Shown: positions 44,171-56,357 of the stretch, piece after piece | Numbering within the stretch: the first letter of the stretch is position 1 | How the letters are laid out: every line of letters begins with the position of its first letter | From: Morella rubra | Lineage: Eukaryota > Streptophyta > Magnoliopsida > Fagales > Myricaceae | Assembly: GCA_003952965.2 (NCBI GenBank) | Contig: CM025849.1 | Location: forward strand, 8,758,058-8,822,057 | Direction of reading: 5' to 3' | Length of the DNA stretch: 64,000 nucleotides | Translations under genes and position numbers: made by a program | Notes under the pieces: model-generated | What the model was told of the DNA's origin: nothing | Seen by the model: the letters and a program-made list of their open reading frames with translations, nothing else | Database searches by the model: none

Positions 44171-47100
44171 AGATTTGGAGTTCCCATTTAACCTATTATA
44201 ACCTATTATAAACTTCTTCTTTTTTAAACCCTTTTAACACTTAGAAAAAAAAAACCCTTTTAATTAACCTTTTTCGAGCCTGGTATACTACATTAACCCC
44301 ATAATGCATGGACTTACCACGTAATCTACTACTCTAGAATCGTGCTTGGGTAAGATTAGAGTAGATGGTGCTATCACTTCCTTCCTAAATTTTGATCCAT
44401 TGTCCCCTAAAGTACATAACAATATAAAGAAATTTAAAAGAGAAGTCTTTGAAGATTCATCATCCTTATATTCACGTTTTCTTAATTTGTACCATATTTT
44501 ATTTGCGCTAGAGGGAATCCCGGATCACGTTTTCTTGGACTCTTACATTATTTATAATGAGTTGCCTGATACGATTAAGCTAATATTTAGGCTCTCATCT
44601 GGTCGTATGGACAGTAAGTATGGATAACCTAGTATATAATCATTTATTAAAATAATCCATAGCTTTGTGGAGTACTGCCTCAAAATCCGACAGCCGCCCT
44701 ATTTTCGCAACAAAGGAATGGGCCAGTGATGTGCCTTAAAACGTCAATGATTCTCTACCACATTCAATGACACCCATCATAGCCTCTCCAAATATGCATG
44801 AATTTCCTAAAGCGATATTCCCTGTTCTAGAAGCCGAATACTCGAGTACTGATAATTGGTGTAGAATCGGAAGGCCGACAAGATAATTACAACGTACACC
44901 GGGTTCATACTATTACCACGCACTCAAAACCCACAAGAGTTGCTTGATTTGAAAAGACGAACACAAGTTTGCGTAGTCTCTGGTTTCTTTTTGGTCTTTT
45001 TCAAGAGATCATCCTAATAGCAGCAGTAGTTGAGGCGAGCATATTGAATCAGAATATTACAGGAGCCCAACAAGAATTCAAAGAGCAAATTGAGAAAGTT
45101 CACTGTATTTTATATGATATCTCTAATATCTATAATACACGACAATGAACGAATACACGAAATACTTGGAAAAAAAAAAAAAAAAAAAAAGAACGAATAC
45201 ACGAAATGTCCGAAGGCTCTTGGGCTTGGGAAGAAGTCCAGGCACGCAGAGCACCAAACTTTTGCTAGGATTTGTTGGCAGAGAAAGTCGTCTTCGTCTC
45301 GAATTAACAAAACTGGGCCTTTTGTAGTGTTCTTTGTCAAAGGCAAGAGCCATAGTTACTCTATCGCTTTTATTTTGAAGCCCATACCATTTACTTTAAT
45401 TTTCTGGGCCTTTATCATTTACTCGTATCCATGGATAGTGAGACTGTATTGCGCACCCATCGATTTCCTCGCTGGCTATGCGTTTGTCTTAATGTGTAAG
45501 AGCTCGAGTTCCTCCATGTGCTCTTTCCGTATTTTCTATATTCTCATCTTCAAGAAGAAACCCAGCACCAGGAAATCAAAAACTAGAAAGGAAAAACAAA
45601 AACAGGGGTTAAAGGGGTGGATATTTCTCAAATCCAGAAGCCAAAAAAGTTGGTATATGTCGTGAGGCGGCCCGCTTCTCCCGGTGCTCCATCGTCGACA
45701 AGGGGTCGCATAGACCCAATATCACCGCGTTTCCGTCTGTGTAGCGATGATTGCTGGATCTTACAAAATTGAAAACCATGCGTATGTCCACTGCACCGCC
45801 ACCTTATCCTTCCAACTGAATCCATTCGTGGGTTCCACCCAGTTACGATGAACAAGACACCTATTGTTCAGCAGCTTTGAACTCCACAAAACGGACCAAA
45901 AGATGACGCGAAAAAATGGCTTTAGATGTACTTCTATGGTCATCAGTGATCCTGCACAATTACTGTCAGTAGAACAAACAAGTTTGCTTGTCAATGAAGT
46001 TTACTAGCCTCATTCTTTACCTTCAAGAATAAGGTGACAGCCTGACAGAATGAACGATATAGAATATTTATTTTTGTAAGATAGATTGAAGACTTGACGA
46101 GACTTTTTTGTTTTTTGTTTTTTGTTTTTTTCTGTTTTTCCATCCGTAGAGAAGACCCAACTAGCCTTCCATAAGCTTCTGCATCTGTTTTCTCTGAACC
46201 ATCATTTGCAGCAGCTTTTCTTTAGAATCCGTGGAAATTATGGACTCTGGCTTGCAAGTTGTCATGGGAAACTTTTTCAACTCTTCAGTGGAATTTTTAC
46301 ACACATATAAAAACAACTTTAGATGATCATACCTGAGAGGCGAGAGCCACTTGACCCCAGTCCCCACCAACCTCTGTCGAAGGTTTTCTCTCCTCTTTTT
46401 CTGGCCCTTTTTTCAAGGGAATGAGGAGATTGGGAGATCATCTACGAAGGTCATCTCATCAATATCATAGAAACCCAAGAGAAGAGGTTTTTCTCTCAGT
46501 AGGCTAGCATTATTTGTAAAAATGTTGCCTAGAAAAACTACTTAGCCCTGGTTCCTTTGAAGATGTGATTCTTAGGTTGCTAAGGTTTTAGAACACGAAA
46601 CATCAAAGGAAAACGAGACCATATAAAATAAACACCAAAATCAAACTACTCGACCATTCTTTTAAAATAAAGATTCTACGCAGTGCTTATACACATTGGA
46701 AGACATTAGCGTCGTGATGGAGTACAACGTACAATAAGGATTAACCTTGTTAATTATCTCATTCTCAATGATGGTGGATTGCAGGTAGGAAAATAATGCT
46801 GGTCATTGTTTTTCGGCAAGTGATGTCTAGTACTGTTGGCACAAGGATAATATAATAGTGCAAAAAGATCTTAAGGATGATAAGTTTGTTTTCAATTTGA
46901 AAATACAATGTCTTAGTTGCTGATTTCGGATTTATATATAATATTTCATTGACGTCACTTTCTAAAGGGTTTGTGTGACAGTTCCCTCTACAGGCTATCA
47001 AAGGGGCTATTTCTAAGTGAAAAATCCTATTCAAACACTACCACTAAGAAAATATGGCTCTTGGAAGTTTGCTGTTTCATATCAGAGCCTCATCCATGAT

Positions 47101-47991
47101 GTAGTTTCTGTCGAAAGAGCCTACCATGTGTGCCACTGTCATACCACCAAATCTGATTTCTAGACATTCCATGAGGAATCTTTTAAGGACTTTGATAAAC
47201 AATAACCTCTTTTTCAGGCCTAAACTATAATTTATTTCAGAAAGGAGGTTCTGAAACAGTATGCCGGGTTTGCAGTTGGGACTAAAAGGTACTATATATC
47301 TCAGAGTGTTTGCAGGAAAAAAGAACGAAAATGAGGGAAGGGTTAGGAATGTGGGGTATAATATACTTGTGTTAAACCTAGAGCTTCTTGTTGAAAGAGT
47401 CGCTCTATTTTACTGCTGCGAAGGTTATCTGGACATGCAAATTAAACACCATATATACGGAGAAACCAAATGATCAAATTCAGCTTGCATAAAAAACTGA
47501 GAAGCAGATATGTATACAATCCAATCTCATCAGTTTAACAATGAAATTAACCAAATGACTGACTGAAGAGATGGTCTACTTTTTCAGAACGCCGTAACCG
47601 GCCTCCAACGGGGCGATCCCGTAAAATAGCGTTAAACACCGTCTAGATTATGAGACTAGAAGGTAGACAAGAACCTCACCCACAGGCCACGAAATGAAAA
47701 GCCAGACGATAAAAATTAAAAGAGGATCTATTCAGAAACCAACTCACATGAATGGATCAATATTAGGAAGAACATGCACCTTCTGCCATGCACCTATTTA
47801 AACACATAAACGAATACTGATCAGATTCTTCATGTACCATACATAGTCTTTAAGTAACTTCTAAAAGATGAGATCCGATCAGGATTGAGGACACTGGTTG
47901 TTGCACATGCTTCTCTAGACTCGTCTATGAAAAAAAATCTAGGTGCAGAACTGTAGTATCTGCCGAACACAGAGGCCGGAACGGAACTGTA
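44171..47991. other. Intergenic, no gene supported
   Basis: Open frames at 44346-44627 and 45090-45665 match no family known to me and lack convincing gene structure. Poly-A at 45171-45190. A TTTTTTG-type tandem run is at about 46107-46132. A segment near 45990 resembles 43186 (CAATGAAGTTT..AGCCT..ATTC), hinting that the dispersed repeat is larger or nested. Confidence 0.5.
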
Positions 47992-48720
47992 ACTGGGATT
48001 GCCTGGCTCCATCCTGTCTGCCTTTCACTAAAAAATGGTGCACTTGTTCTACCCAGATGTTCACATTGAACTCCACCTCGAAATATTCACGACGATTGCA
48101 TTTGATTCACAAAGGAATGTCAAAAAGGTGCCTCTTTCTAAGCAAGAGTAATTTGGTCATTGCATACTAGAACCGGTGGTTGAGAAAGACATGTAGTGCT
48201 TGCCCACCTAGAGCCATTTCTGACTTTGCGCGATGCCTGACCCCAGACCCCACTACCAGATGCCTTTTTTTTTTTTTTTTTCTTCTTTCTGCCACGAGAT
48301 AGAGAGAGAGGACAAAGAGAAGGGTGAAAGAGGGATTGGTGCTAAGTGGAAGAGTTCCATAGAGTATGCAGCATAATGTTTAAGGAGAATAGGTTCTCAA
48401 GATCACAAGTAACTCTTTATAGTGAAGACAAAAATTAATCACTGCATTACACTCTCATGAGTCTCATCCATGACCCCTTCTCTCGGTTGCAATTTTCATT
48501 ATTGCTAATTTGAGTGTAAATCTAGGATTTATAAGGTCTAATCATTTATTATAGACACGTTATTGGATAATCACCACATAGAGGTATTTGTTTTGAGGAA
48601 TATGATTTACTCTTACAGAAGATGCTGCTAATACGGCCACCTGTGTTTTTGGCCTCGAGTGGCTGGTGAAAAGCCCTTTTCAATTTCCATTTGGTCAGTT
48701 TTCCTCTTAAGACATAAACT
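47992..48720 (+). repeat. Dispersed repeat, third copy
   Basis: Partner of 43370-44170; block order is listed there. Contains a T17 run at about 48266-48283. Confidence 0.65.
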
Positions 48721-49640
48721 CAGTTTCTTTCTTGGTCCCACTGAGAAAACTAAGCAATTTAATCGTCCAACGTTAAAGACGAAAACCAACAGGGACCACG
48801 TTAAGGAGAATCGGATAGTGCACAACGATATTTGCTATATATATATATATAAAGAAGGTTTCCTACAATGCATTATTCATGAAGTTGAAACCTTTCGAGA
48901 AAAGGTCAAAAAGACAAAAAATAAAAAATAATAACAGCAATATTTCTTCTTCCCGTTCCGTTTGTTCTTTCCCTTCACTTCAAGGCCTTCTACGGGAGAT
49001 TTCTTTCCGCACCAAAGCCAATTGACCTTGGTTATTTTATAGCCTTCAGAGAGATGTTCAATGGTCTTGGGCTTTTCAACGGGTCCATGTACACAGAGGC
49101 CCGAGAATTTCCGTCTTGAACTCATAGCGTATAAACAGTCCTTCCCATCCCATTGGGCCTTCTTATGCTCCTCCGACTATCCTCCTGCCTTCTCCCCCTT
49201 TTTGGGTCGAAAGAACGAGACCGGGCCCCTTGTCCCAAATACTGAAACCAAGAAGCCCATTCCCATGCCCAATGGGCTCCAAAAGTCATGAAGCATGCCT
49301 CTGGACCCACTAGAAACAGAAAGATGTGTTGTCTTTTACCTCTGCGAAATACAACGAATTGTGATCCGTCGTCTTGGCGTTGTAGACCAGAATAATTCAT
49401 TTTATTTTTCGCTCCTGCAAATATTCAATAATTTTTGGAAGAACCAAATTTGGGGGCGTTAGGATAAGATTAGTTTTCCACACTTCCCAATTCCTCAGCA
49501 TGCCTTGTACGCCATCCTCACCTTCTTCTATTTATATATTTCATACAACACAGATCTCTCTGGTAATATATCTTCTATTTCAGCACCCACCTATCCAACG
49601 AGGTCTTTTCCTTCAATAACTTAGAGAGCTAAACGAGAAG
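48721..49640 (+). promoter_or_regulatory. Upstream region of the malate dehydrogenase gene
   Basis: Non-coding; includes a (TA)n run at 48836-48851. A TATA-like TATTTATATATTTC at about 49529-49542 lies roughly 100 bp before the start codon and is the likely core promoter. Confidence 0.5.
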
Positions 49641-52600
49641 ATGCAGCCCACTTCAGAGGTCAACCAACGGCTTGCAAGAATCTCTGCGCATCTCCACCCT
49701 CCTAGTTTCCAGGTTAATCTTTTTCTTCTCTATTTTCTTTCTATCAAGCGCATGGAATTTGTTTCATTTGTTTTCATGAATAATAATTTTGATTGTGTTG
49801 AAAACGTGTGCGAATCATGGACCAAAAGATGGGGGAGACTTCGGGTTTGAGACCAGCGATTTGCCGTGCAAAAGGTGCGGCACCCGGATTCAAGGTGGCG
49901 ATTTTGGGTGCTGCTGGGGGCATCGGACAGCCCCTAGCCCTGTTAATGAAGATGAATCCACTTGTTTCGGTGCTTCATCTCTACGACGTCGTCAACACTC
50001 CTGGTGTTACAGCTGATGTCAGTCACATGGACACTGGTGCTGTGGTAAAGTCCCTTCTTCTCTCTTATTTGCCTTTCGTACTTGAAGTTGTTGGGAATTA
50101 TTGAATTTGCACTTCCGGACTATTTGGTCCAGTTTCCGGCTACCCTATGGATTGGTTGATTGGTGTGGGGAGTAACCAATTTGACTCGAGACCAAAAGAA
50201 AATACCAAATTGGGAAACGTTTATGAGTGAAACTCTACAAGATAGATAAACCATATGGAAAGTCATGTATCCTAAGTCCTTTTTTTGGAGCTTGAAACTT
50301 GTTTTAGGTGATTAACGGAACAGGGGCAGCAGTATTATGTCCGTTCGCAGTAGCTTTTTATTTGAAGCTCTTATTTTCTCGGTAATTCTGTTAATGTGGT
50401 ATGCAGAATTGATGGGTACCTTTGAATATATAGGTGCGTGGGTTTTTGGGACCACAGCAGCTTGAGAATGCCCTTACAGGCATGAACCTTGTAATCATTC
50501 CCGCGGGAGTGCCCCGTAAACCTGGAATGACCAGGGATGATCTGTTCAAGATCAATGCTGGAATCGTTAAGTCGCTTTCTGAAGGAATTGCTAAGTGCTG
50601 CCCAAATGCTATTGTCAACTTGATCAGTAATCCTGTTAACTCCACAGTTCCCATTGCAGCAGAAGTTTTCAAGAAAGCTGGCACCTTTGATCCCAAACGA
50701 CTTTTGGGTGTCACAATGCTTGATGTTGTCAGAGCTAATACTTTTGTGGTATGCACAGATTATTTCAATGTTTCTGTATGTTTCTTTATGTTGGGAGTGT
50801 GATACAGTATTGTTTATTGTCAAAATTGACATTAGTTAAGAAGCATTCCTCGGTTTATGGCTGAGCTCTCTGAATATTATTCCCTGTACCTCTCTTTAAT
50901 TTGAACAGTTTACACTGCCCAGTTATGTTTTATTTTATGAGCACTTACATATAAGTCCTTAACACATTTTGCTGGGATTTGCGGCTTTTTCAAGTTCACA
51001 ATAGGTGGAAGTCGTTCCCTTTAATTTTGGCCAGAGTAAAGGAAAAACATTGTGTGTGTGCATTGCTAGTCTGATGTCATTACATGGCGACATTTGCCAT
51101 TGAAATCCATGCAATCTGATTGATCTATAACTTAAAAGGAAGACCTTCAGCAATATCGTGGTTCACGCAATTTGCTATTTTTATTTCTGAACCTAACTTA
51201 AACCTGTCCTTCATATTCATTTTTTTGCCATCACAGGCAGAAGTTATAGGTCTTGACCCCAGAGAAGTTGACGTTCCAGTTGTTGGAGGTCACGCCGGTG
51301 TTACAATTTTGCCTCTTCTATCTCAGGTTCAAGAGAAGTAGTACTTGGAATGCTTGTGTTATAAAGCCATAACTGTTATGCTTTACTCCAGATCCTTTTT
51401 CTTTTCCCCATCAATTGACTGTTCTTCAAATATGTGCAGGTTAAACCTCCATGCTCTTTTACCCCAAAAGAAATTGACTACCTGACAGATCGCATTCAAA
51501 ACGGTGGGACAGAAGTTGTTGAGGTATAGAAATCTTTATCTTGTGCTGTTGTTTTTTCTTTTATTATCTGGAATTGCATGATAACATCTAGCTTGAATGG
51601 TAAATAGATGAACAGAATTATTACTTCCTGTTGGTTCAATACTATGGCATGTTATGGAGATGATTTTATAGTCTTTATTGGAAATATATGGGAAATTCCA
51701 TCTGACTTCCAAACTGATATGGATCTACTTGCCTATTTTTTGTTCCAATGACATTATTGGCGTGTATCTGGAAGCCTTCTTGGCCTTATGAACATCACTT
51801 GACTTGGGCATGTTCGTTTTGAGAAAATTTTAAGGATTTTGAGAAAAGTGCGAATATTTAAGTGATGTTTGAGCTTTATTGGCATGCGTGTAGAAGTTGT
51901 TGAGTTGTATTGTTGTTTGTAAAAAAGGTAATATTGAGTTGTATTGGTATGCGTGTAGGAGTAATATTAGGATTGTAAGTTTAGAAAGTTAGATTACAAT
52001 TCTAAACTTTTTAGCCAAACGAACATGCCGGTCTTATGGGGAAAAAGAACAGTCGCAAAAGAAAAAGAAAAGAACTCCCAACTTCAACAGACACTTTCCC
52101 AAACCAGAAAGGTTGAGGGCCAGAAGGTTGCTTACTACGGAAAGTAGGAGTCAGAAGTGCTAATAAAAGAATCTTACAGACACTTTCCAGTCTTACAGAG
52201 TGGGGAAAGAATGGGTTTGTGACAGAGTCAGAATCAGCTAATATTGTGTTCTACTTAGAGGGTGCTTATTTATTCTCCAGGCTTGTCTATAAAACTTGGC
52301 TACCTTGGTTTGCAGTAGCAAGAAAAGTTGGAAGATTGAGTTCTAGACAGATACTGTGACTTCACAGACTTGCTCTTTGGATTGTTGTATTGTGGTTAGC
52401 TGTTGTTTGGAGTGGATTTCGACTTCTAGACTGAGAAATATACAAAGCCTGAAGAAGCCACCGGACAGGATTTGCCAGAATGGTTCTTCTTAGCAAGTTC
52501 TTTTTGAATATGTAGCCTGATGAAGCTAGATTGAGGGACCTATTTTTGGTACAAAAACTGGGTGCATTATCGAAATCTAGTAAGAGGGATGGAGAATGTT

Positions 52601-53627
52601 GGATGAGAGTAATATTGATAGCCCTGCCAAACTCTTTGTTGTCATTGTATGATTTTGTCAACATGGCTTTCCTTTGTGCATCATCTGATCCATGCAAGTA
52701 TAAAGTAGTTCTACAATCCATATCGGGGTAATGCGGCAAGCTAATTTACTACACCTAGAAACACAGTAGAGCCCCAATATCTACATGATACCAAAAAGCC
52801 TTTTCTGCCACCTGTAAGAATAATTGATCAGTTGGTTATTTCAGTATAGTCTTATCTTCTAAATAGTTTTGTTCCCTATTGTCAAGTAGCGTGATTGCTC
52901 TTATGCTCGAGTTTTGGTTGGTACCTCTTTACAGAACTCTTATCTAGTCCCGTTCTGTTTTTCAAGTGTGAAGTTATTATTTGACTTAGGATTGCTGACA
53001 TTGTTTGCAGGCAAAAGCTGGAACTGGTTCTGCAACACTATCGATGGTTAGTTGTTTGTACTTCTTCTTGATACTTGTTTATCTTTAACTATCATTTCCA
53101 CATGAATCCCATGCTTTAATGATTGGACTGGGATAAATAAATAACAAAATAATGAAAATAAAAAATGCAGGCATATGCTGCTGTAAAATTTGCAGATACA
53201 TGCCTTAGGGCCTTGAGAGGAGATTCGGGTGTTGTTGCATGTGCATTTGTGGCTTCGGAGGTATGTTTCTGTATTCTCATTTGCTCCAGCATCTTAGAAT
53301 ATTTCTTCTTCTTTTTTCCACTCTTAATATCTCGCAGTTTTCAAGAACTAACACGTTGCCGGTTTTAGGTGACTGAACTTCCTTTCTTTGCATCCAAGGT
53401 ACGGCTCGGCCGTACTGGGGTTGAGGAAGTATACCCTCTTGGCCCTCTGAATGAATATGAGAGGTCTGTAATTTTTACTTGCTAGAAGTTTTCGATTTAA
53501 ATTTCTCATTTATTTTAGAAGATAAGTGTTGAAATGCCCATCGATTATTAACAGGGCTGGCTTGGAGAAGGCGAAGAAAGAGTTGGCGGCAAGTATTGAG
53601 AAGGGAGTTTCCTTTATCAGAAAATGA
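49641..53627 (+). CDS. PMDH: Glyoxysomal (peroxisomal) NAD-malate dehydrogenase, nine exons
   Basis: Interconverts malate and oxaloacetate with NAD in peroxisomes, supporting beta-oxidation and the glyoxylate cycle. Exons: 49641-49712, 49829-50044, 50434-50748, 51237-51326, 51440-51523, 53011-53046, 53171-53260, 53369-53463, 53555-53627, all with GT..AG borders and one continuous frame of 356 residues. The N-terminal PTS2 signal RLARISAHL (residues 10-18) sends it to peroxisomes and is normally cleaved after import. NAD-binding loop GAAGGIGQ (51-58), substrate arginines R124 and R130 in [10 protein letters not shown]196, and the catalytic pair D193 (LDVVRANTF) and H220 (VVGGHAG) are all present. 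Length matches the plant gMDH family. Intron 5 (1487 bp) is long and holds a MITE. No lesions seen; probably functional. Confidence 0.96.
51806..52029. mobile_element. MITE-like element in MDH intron 5
   Basis: Terminal inverted repeat GGCATGTTCGTTT (51807-51819) against AAACGAACATGCC (52017-52029), perfect over 13 bp. About 225 bp, non-coding. Target duplication not resolved. Sits in an intron and leaves splice sites untouched. Confidence 0.7.
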
Positions 53628-56137
53628 ACAGGTGCAAATGAGCTGGCTTTCCCGGATATAGTCCACGTCTTTTGAGTCATAACCTGTCTATATTCAAGAT
53701 CATGGTTCCTCAAAATAAGTCGGTTGCGTCTTTCTTGTAAGTTATAACCATGCCATAATGGAAGTAGTCATCCTTACATGTTGCTAATTTCAAGCCACAA
53801 AGAGGTTTGGATCCTGTGGGCTTGCTTGTTTGGTAAAAAAATGGGCTGGGTATCTGTATAAGAGAAGTGGTCTCTATTTTTGTCGTTTTCAGTTACATAA
53901 TTCATCTTTAGCCCGAGATCTCTTTATTCTTGGGATGGCTTTTGGTGTTCTTGACGCTGGAGTTGAACCCCAAGTCAAGATGACTATTTCCTCACGTTGA
54001 AAAGTGACTTCTTTTAACAGTTTTGAAAGCTTACAAAACTATTAATGTCTAGTTCTCAGAACTAGAGCCACAGTTCCAAGCCAGATTCGTTTTGTTTTGT
54101 TTTGTTTTGTTCTGTTCTCTAGGCAGATTCGTTTTGTTTCAGGACCAGGCAGCAACCATTAAAGCAGCCTGTGAGGCAGGTTAATCAACTGTTCCAAGTA
54201 GACAAGGTAACTGGGGTAGGGATACCAGGAAATAAATATGACTTGGTATTGTTTAATACAAATGAGCAGTTGCCTGTTGAAATTTGACTTGGAGTATTGA
54301 ATGATTGCAAAACAAATGTCCCGCATAACTCGTGTCAAGATTTCTGGATTAACTTGTTTTCTTCTCCTCTTTGAGTCCTTTTCGTGAGCAAACAAACAAT
54401 TCGACCTAAGTTAAGGATTTTGCCTCCTTGTAACGAATGCCGTTGCAAGATGGAACCTTCAGCAATCTTTCCGTTTTGTTTTTTTGTTCACTCTTTTATG
54501 GCTCGAGAACGTCTGGTTTTAAGGCCCTCTTCAGTTTTGTCCCTTGACTTTTGAGTAGAATTGGATATTGGGCCCATTAACCACTTCAAGACTTCAAAGT
54601 AGTGTCCGTTTCTGGACCAGAGATTTTGGTGGAGAACGTAAGAGCAAAGAAAGAATGATTCATTTTCTGGTCCACGAGAAAATAGGAAGAAAGGAAATGA
54701 AGATTGGATTTTTCAAATTTAAGAAGGTTGATAAGAAAAATGTACCATATTTTCTCCCTTCTTCTTTCCTACCAAACAAGGAAGGAAAGACATGCATTAA
54801 TTCTTTTATTTTATGCATTCTTTTTACCAAACATTCATAATGATAGATCATGATCTCCTCCACAGCTGCGATTTTCCCATCCTTCCTCCTTTTCTTTCGA
54901 CTCACTTTCCCTCCCATCCAACCAAACAAAACCCTTTTAAAAGTCCATTTTTAATTAATTCCAATATTCACCACTCAGTTGGCAACCGCTGCATTATCTT
55001 TTTCATGGTCCACCCAATGAATAAGCATACACGTGCGCATGCAGATACAGCATGTGTGCGTGCAAGAAAGTTCATTGGACTCCATTTTGTTGGTAGGTAA
55101 ATAAATAAAGAACATAGGATAGATGGGGCACATGCACATGTACTTGAGCTATGAGCTTTTTTGACTCCCAAATCCCAATTGATATGGGGGCAACTTCAGT
55201 GTGGTATGGTGCATGCAGAATTGGGTGGACAATGATTCACAAAGAGTTCCCCGTGAAACAATACTCCATTATTAAAGGAGTTCCTCCCTTTTCACCCTCT
55301 TCCGGCCATCCCCTGCCCCCCATCTCTTCTCTTCTCATACCCCACAGATCGCTGTGTCTGTCTCTACTTGTACAGAAATCACTGTGTCTGTCTCTACTTG
55401 TACAGCACGTAATTCTTAGTCACCCATCTCTCTCTCTCTCTCTCTCTCTCTCCAACGAAGCATGTACATTTCTCTTGATTAGTCGAGGAAGAAAGAGGTA
55501 ACCTGGGTTGGGCGGCAATATTTTAGAACAGACATTTTGGAGTGGACTTAGGTTAAGGATCGACTAACTCCTGGGCGTATCATTTTGGACCCCATGTGCA
55601 AAATACAACATATCTATATACTTTTGTCTCGAGAATTTTCTCCTTGGTTACACATGGTAGCTTTTTTGTAAAATTGATAAACAATTAAATATTGGTACGA
55701 AGTCCTAAAGTTGAAGTGAGGGCAAAAGCTGTTTTGATTCACTTTACAGTGGTCTTCCACTTTCGTTAGATTATAGAATTTTCAAAAGTTATGAACATGA
55801 AAGGCAGCAGTAGGCAGAGTCGCATCTCTCGCTTTTGCTTTTTCCAACATCGCCTCAAATGTCTCCCTCGCTCCCTTCCCTTTGCATGATTTGCATTCAA
55901 TCAAGCGAAAGTGGGGTGATTCATTAAAGTTTTCATTTCGATAATTTTTTTTCTTTCTTTCTTTCTTTACAAGTGCATTCATTTTCCGTGCCGTTTAATC
56001 AGGTTTTGACGAGTGGAATGCAGTGCTGGATAGTGGATAAAATGAATATCTAGTTTCTGTAGTTGAGATAGACGTCCAAGTTTTACAATTTCTTCAATAT
56101 CTTGATAGAATTCAAATAAGATATTGTCTTGTGAAGT
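53628..56137. other. MDH 3' region and intergenic DNA
   Basis: Probably includes the MDH 3' untranslated region. A TTTTG repeat lies at about 54091-54115, two 30-bp tandem units at 55351-55405 (core CTGTGTCTGTCTCTACTTG), and a (CT)n run at about 55428-55451. No gene seen. Confidence 0.55.
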
Positions 56138-56357
56138 TCTGGTAATCCAGTGGTAAGGTCGACATTTGAGATTATGTGATTTGGATGCACGATCTTAAGT
56201 TTGATTCTTTTTAAAATCAAATCGGTAATTTAAGTGAGAGACAGTTGATCGTAGATTCTTAAACTAATTTATCCGGAATTTACTCGTCCTTGAAGTTGGT
56301 ATCATTCTGTGTGAACTCGTCGTATAAGATTTCGGTCTTTATTTGAAATAAATAAAA
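56138..56357 (+). mobile_element. SINE-like element (tRNA-derived head)
   Basis: The head has an A-box-like TGGTAATCCAGTGG at 56140-56153 and a B-box-like AAGTTTGATTCT about 45 bases on, followed by a body of about 120 bp and an A-rich tail (GAAATAAATAAAAAA). The target duplication is weak (CTTGT on both sides at best). tRNA-derived SINE is the best reading. Confidence 0.4.

Noticed and set aside
44346-44627. 93-residue open frame resembling a retroelement or gene fragment
   Set aside because: No recognisable motif, no proper start codon and no splice signals; not enough to call a gene.
45090-45665. 191-codon open frame
   Set aside because: Runs through a poly-A tract, has overlapping open frames on both strands and a composition unlike plant proteins.
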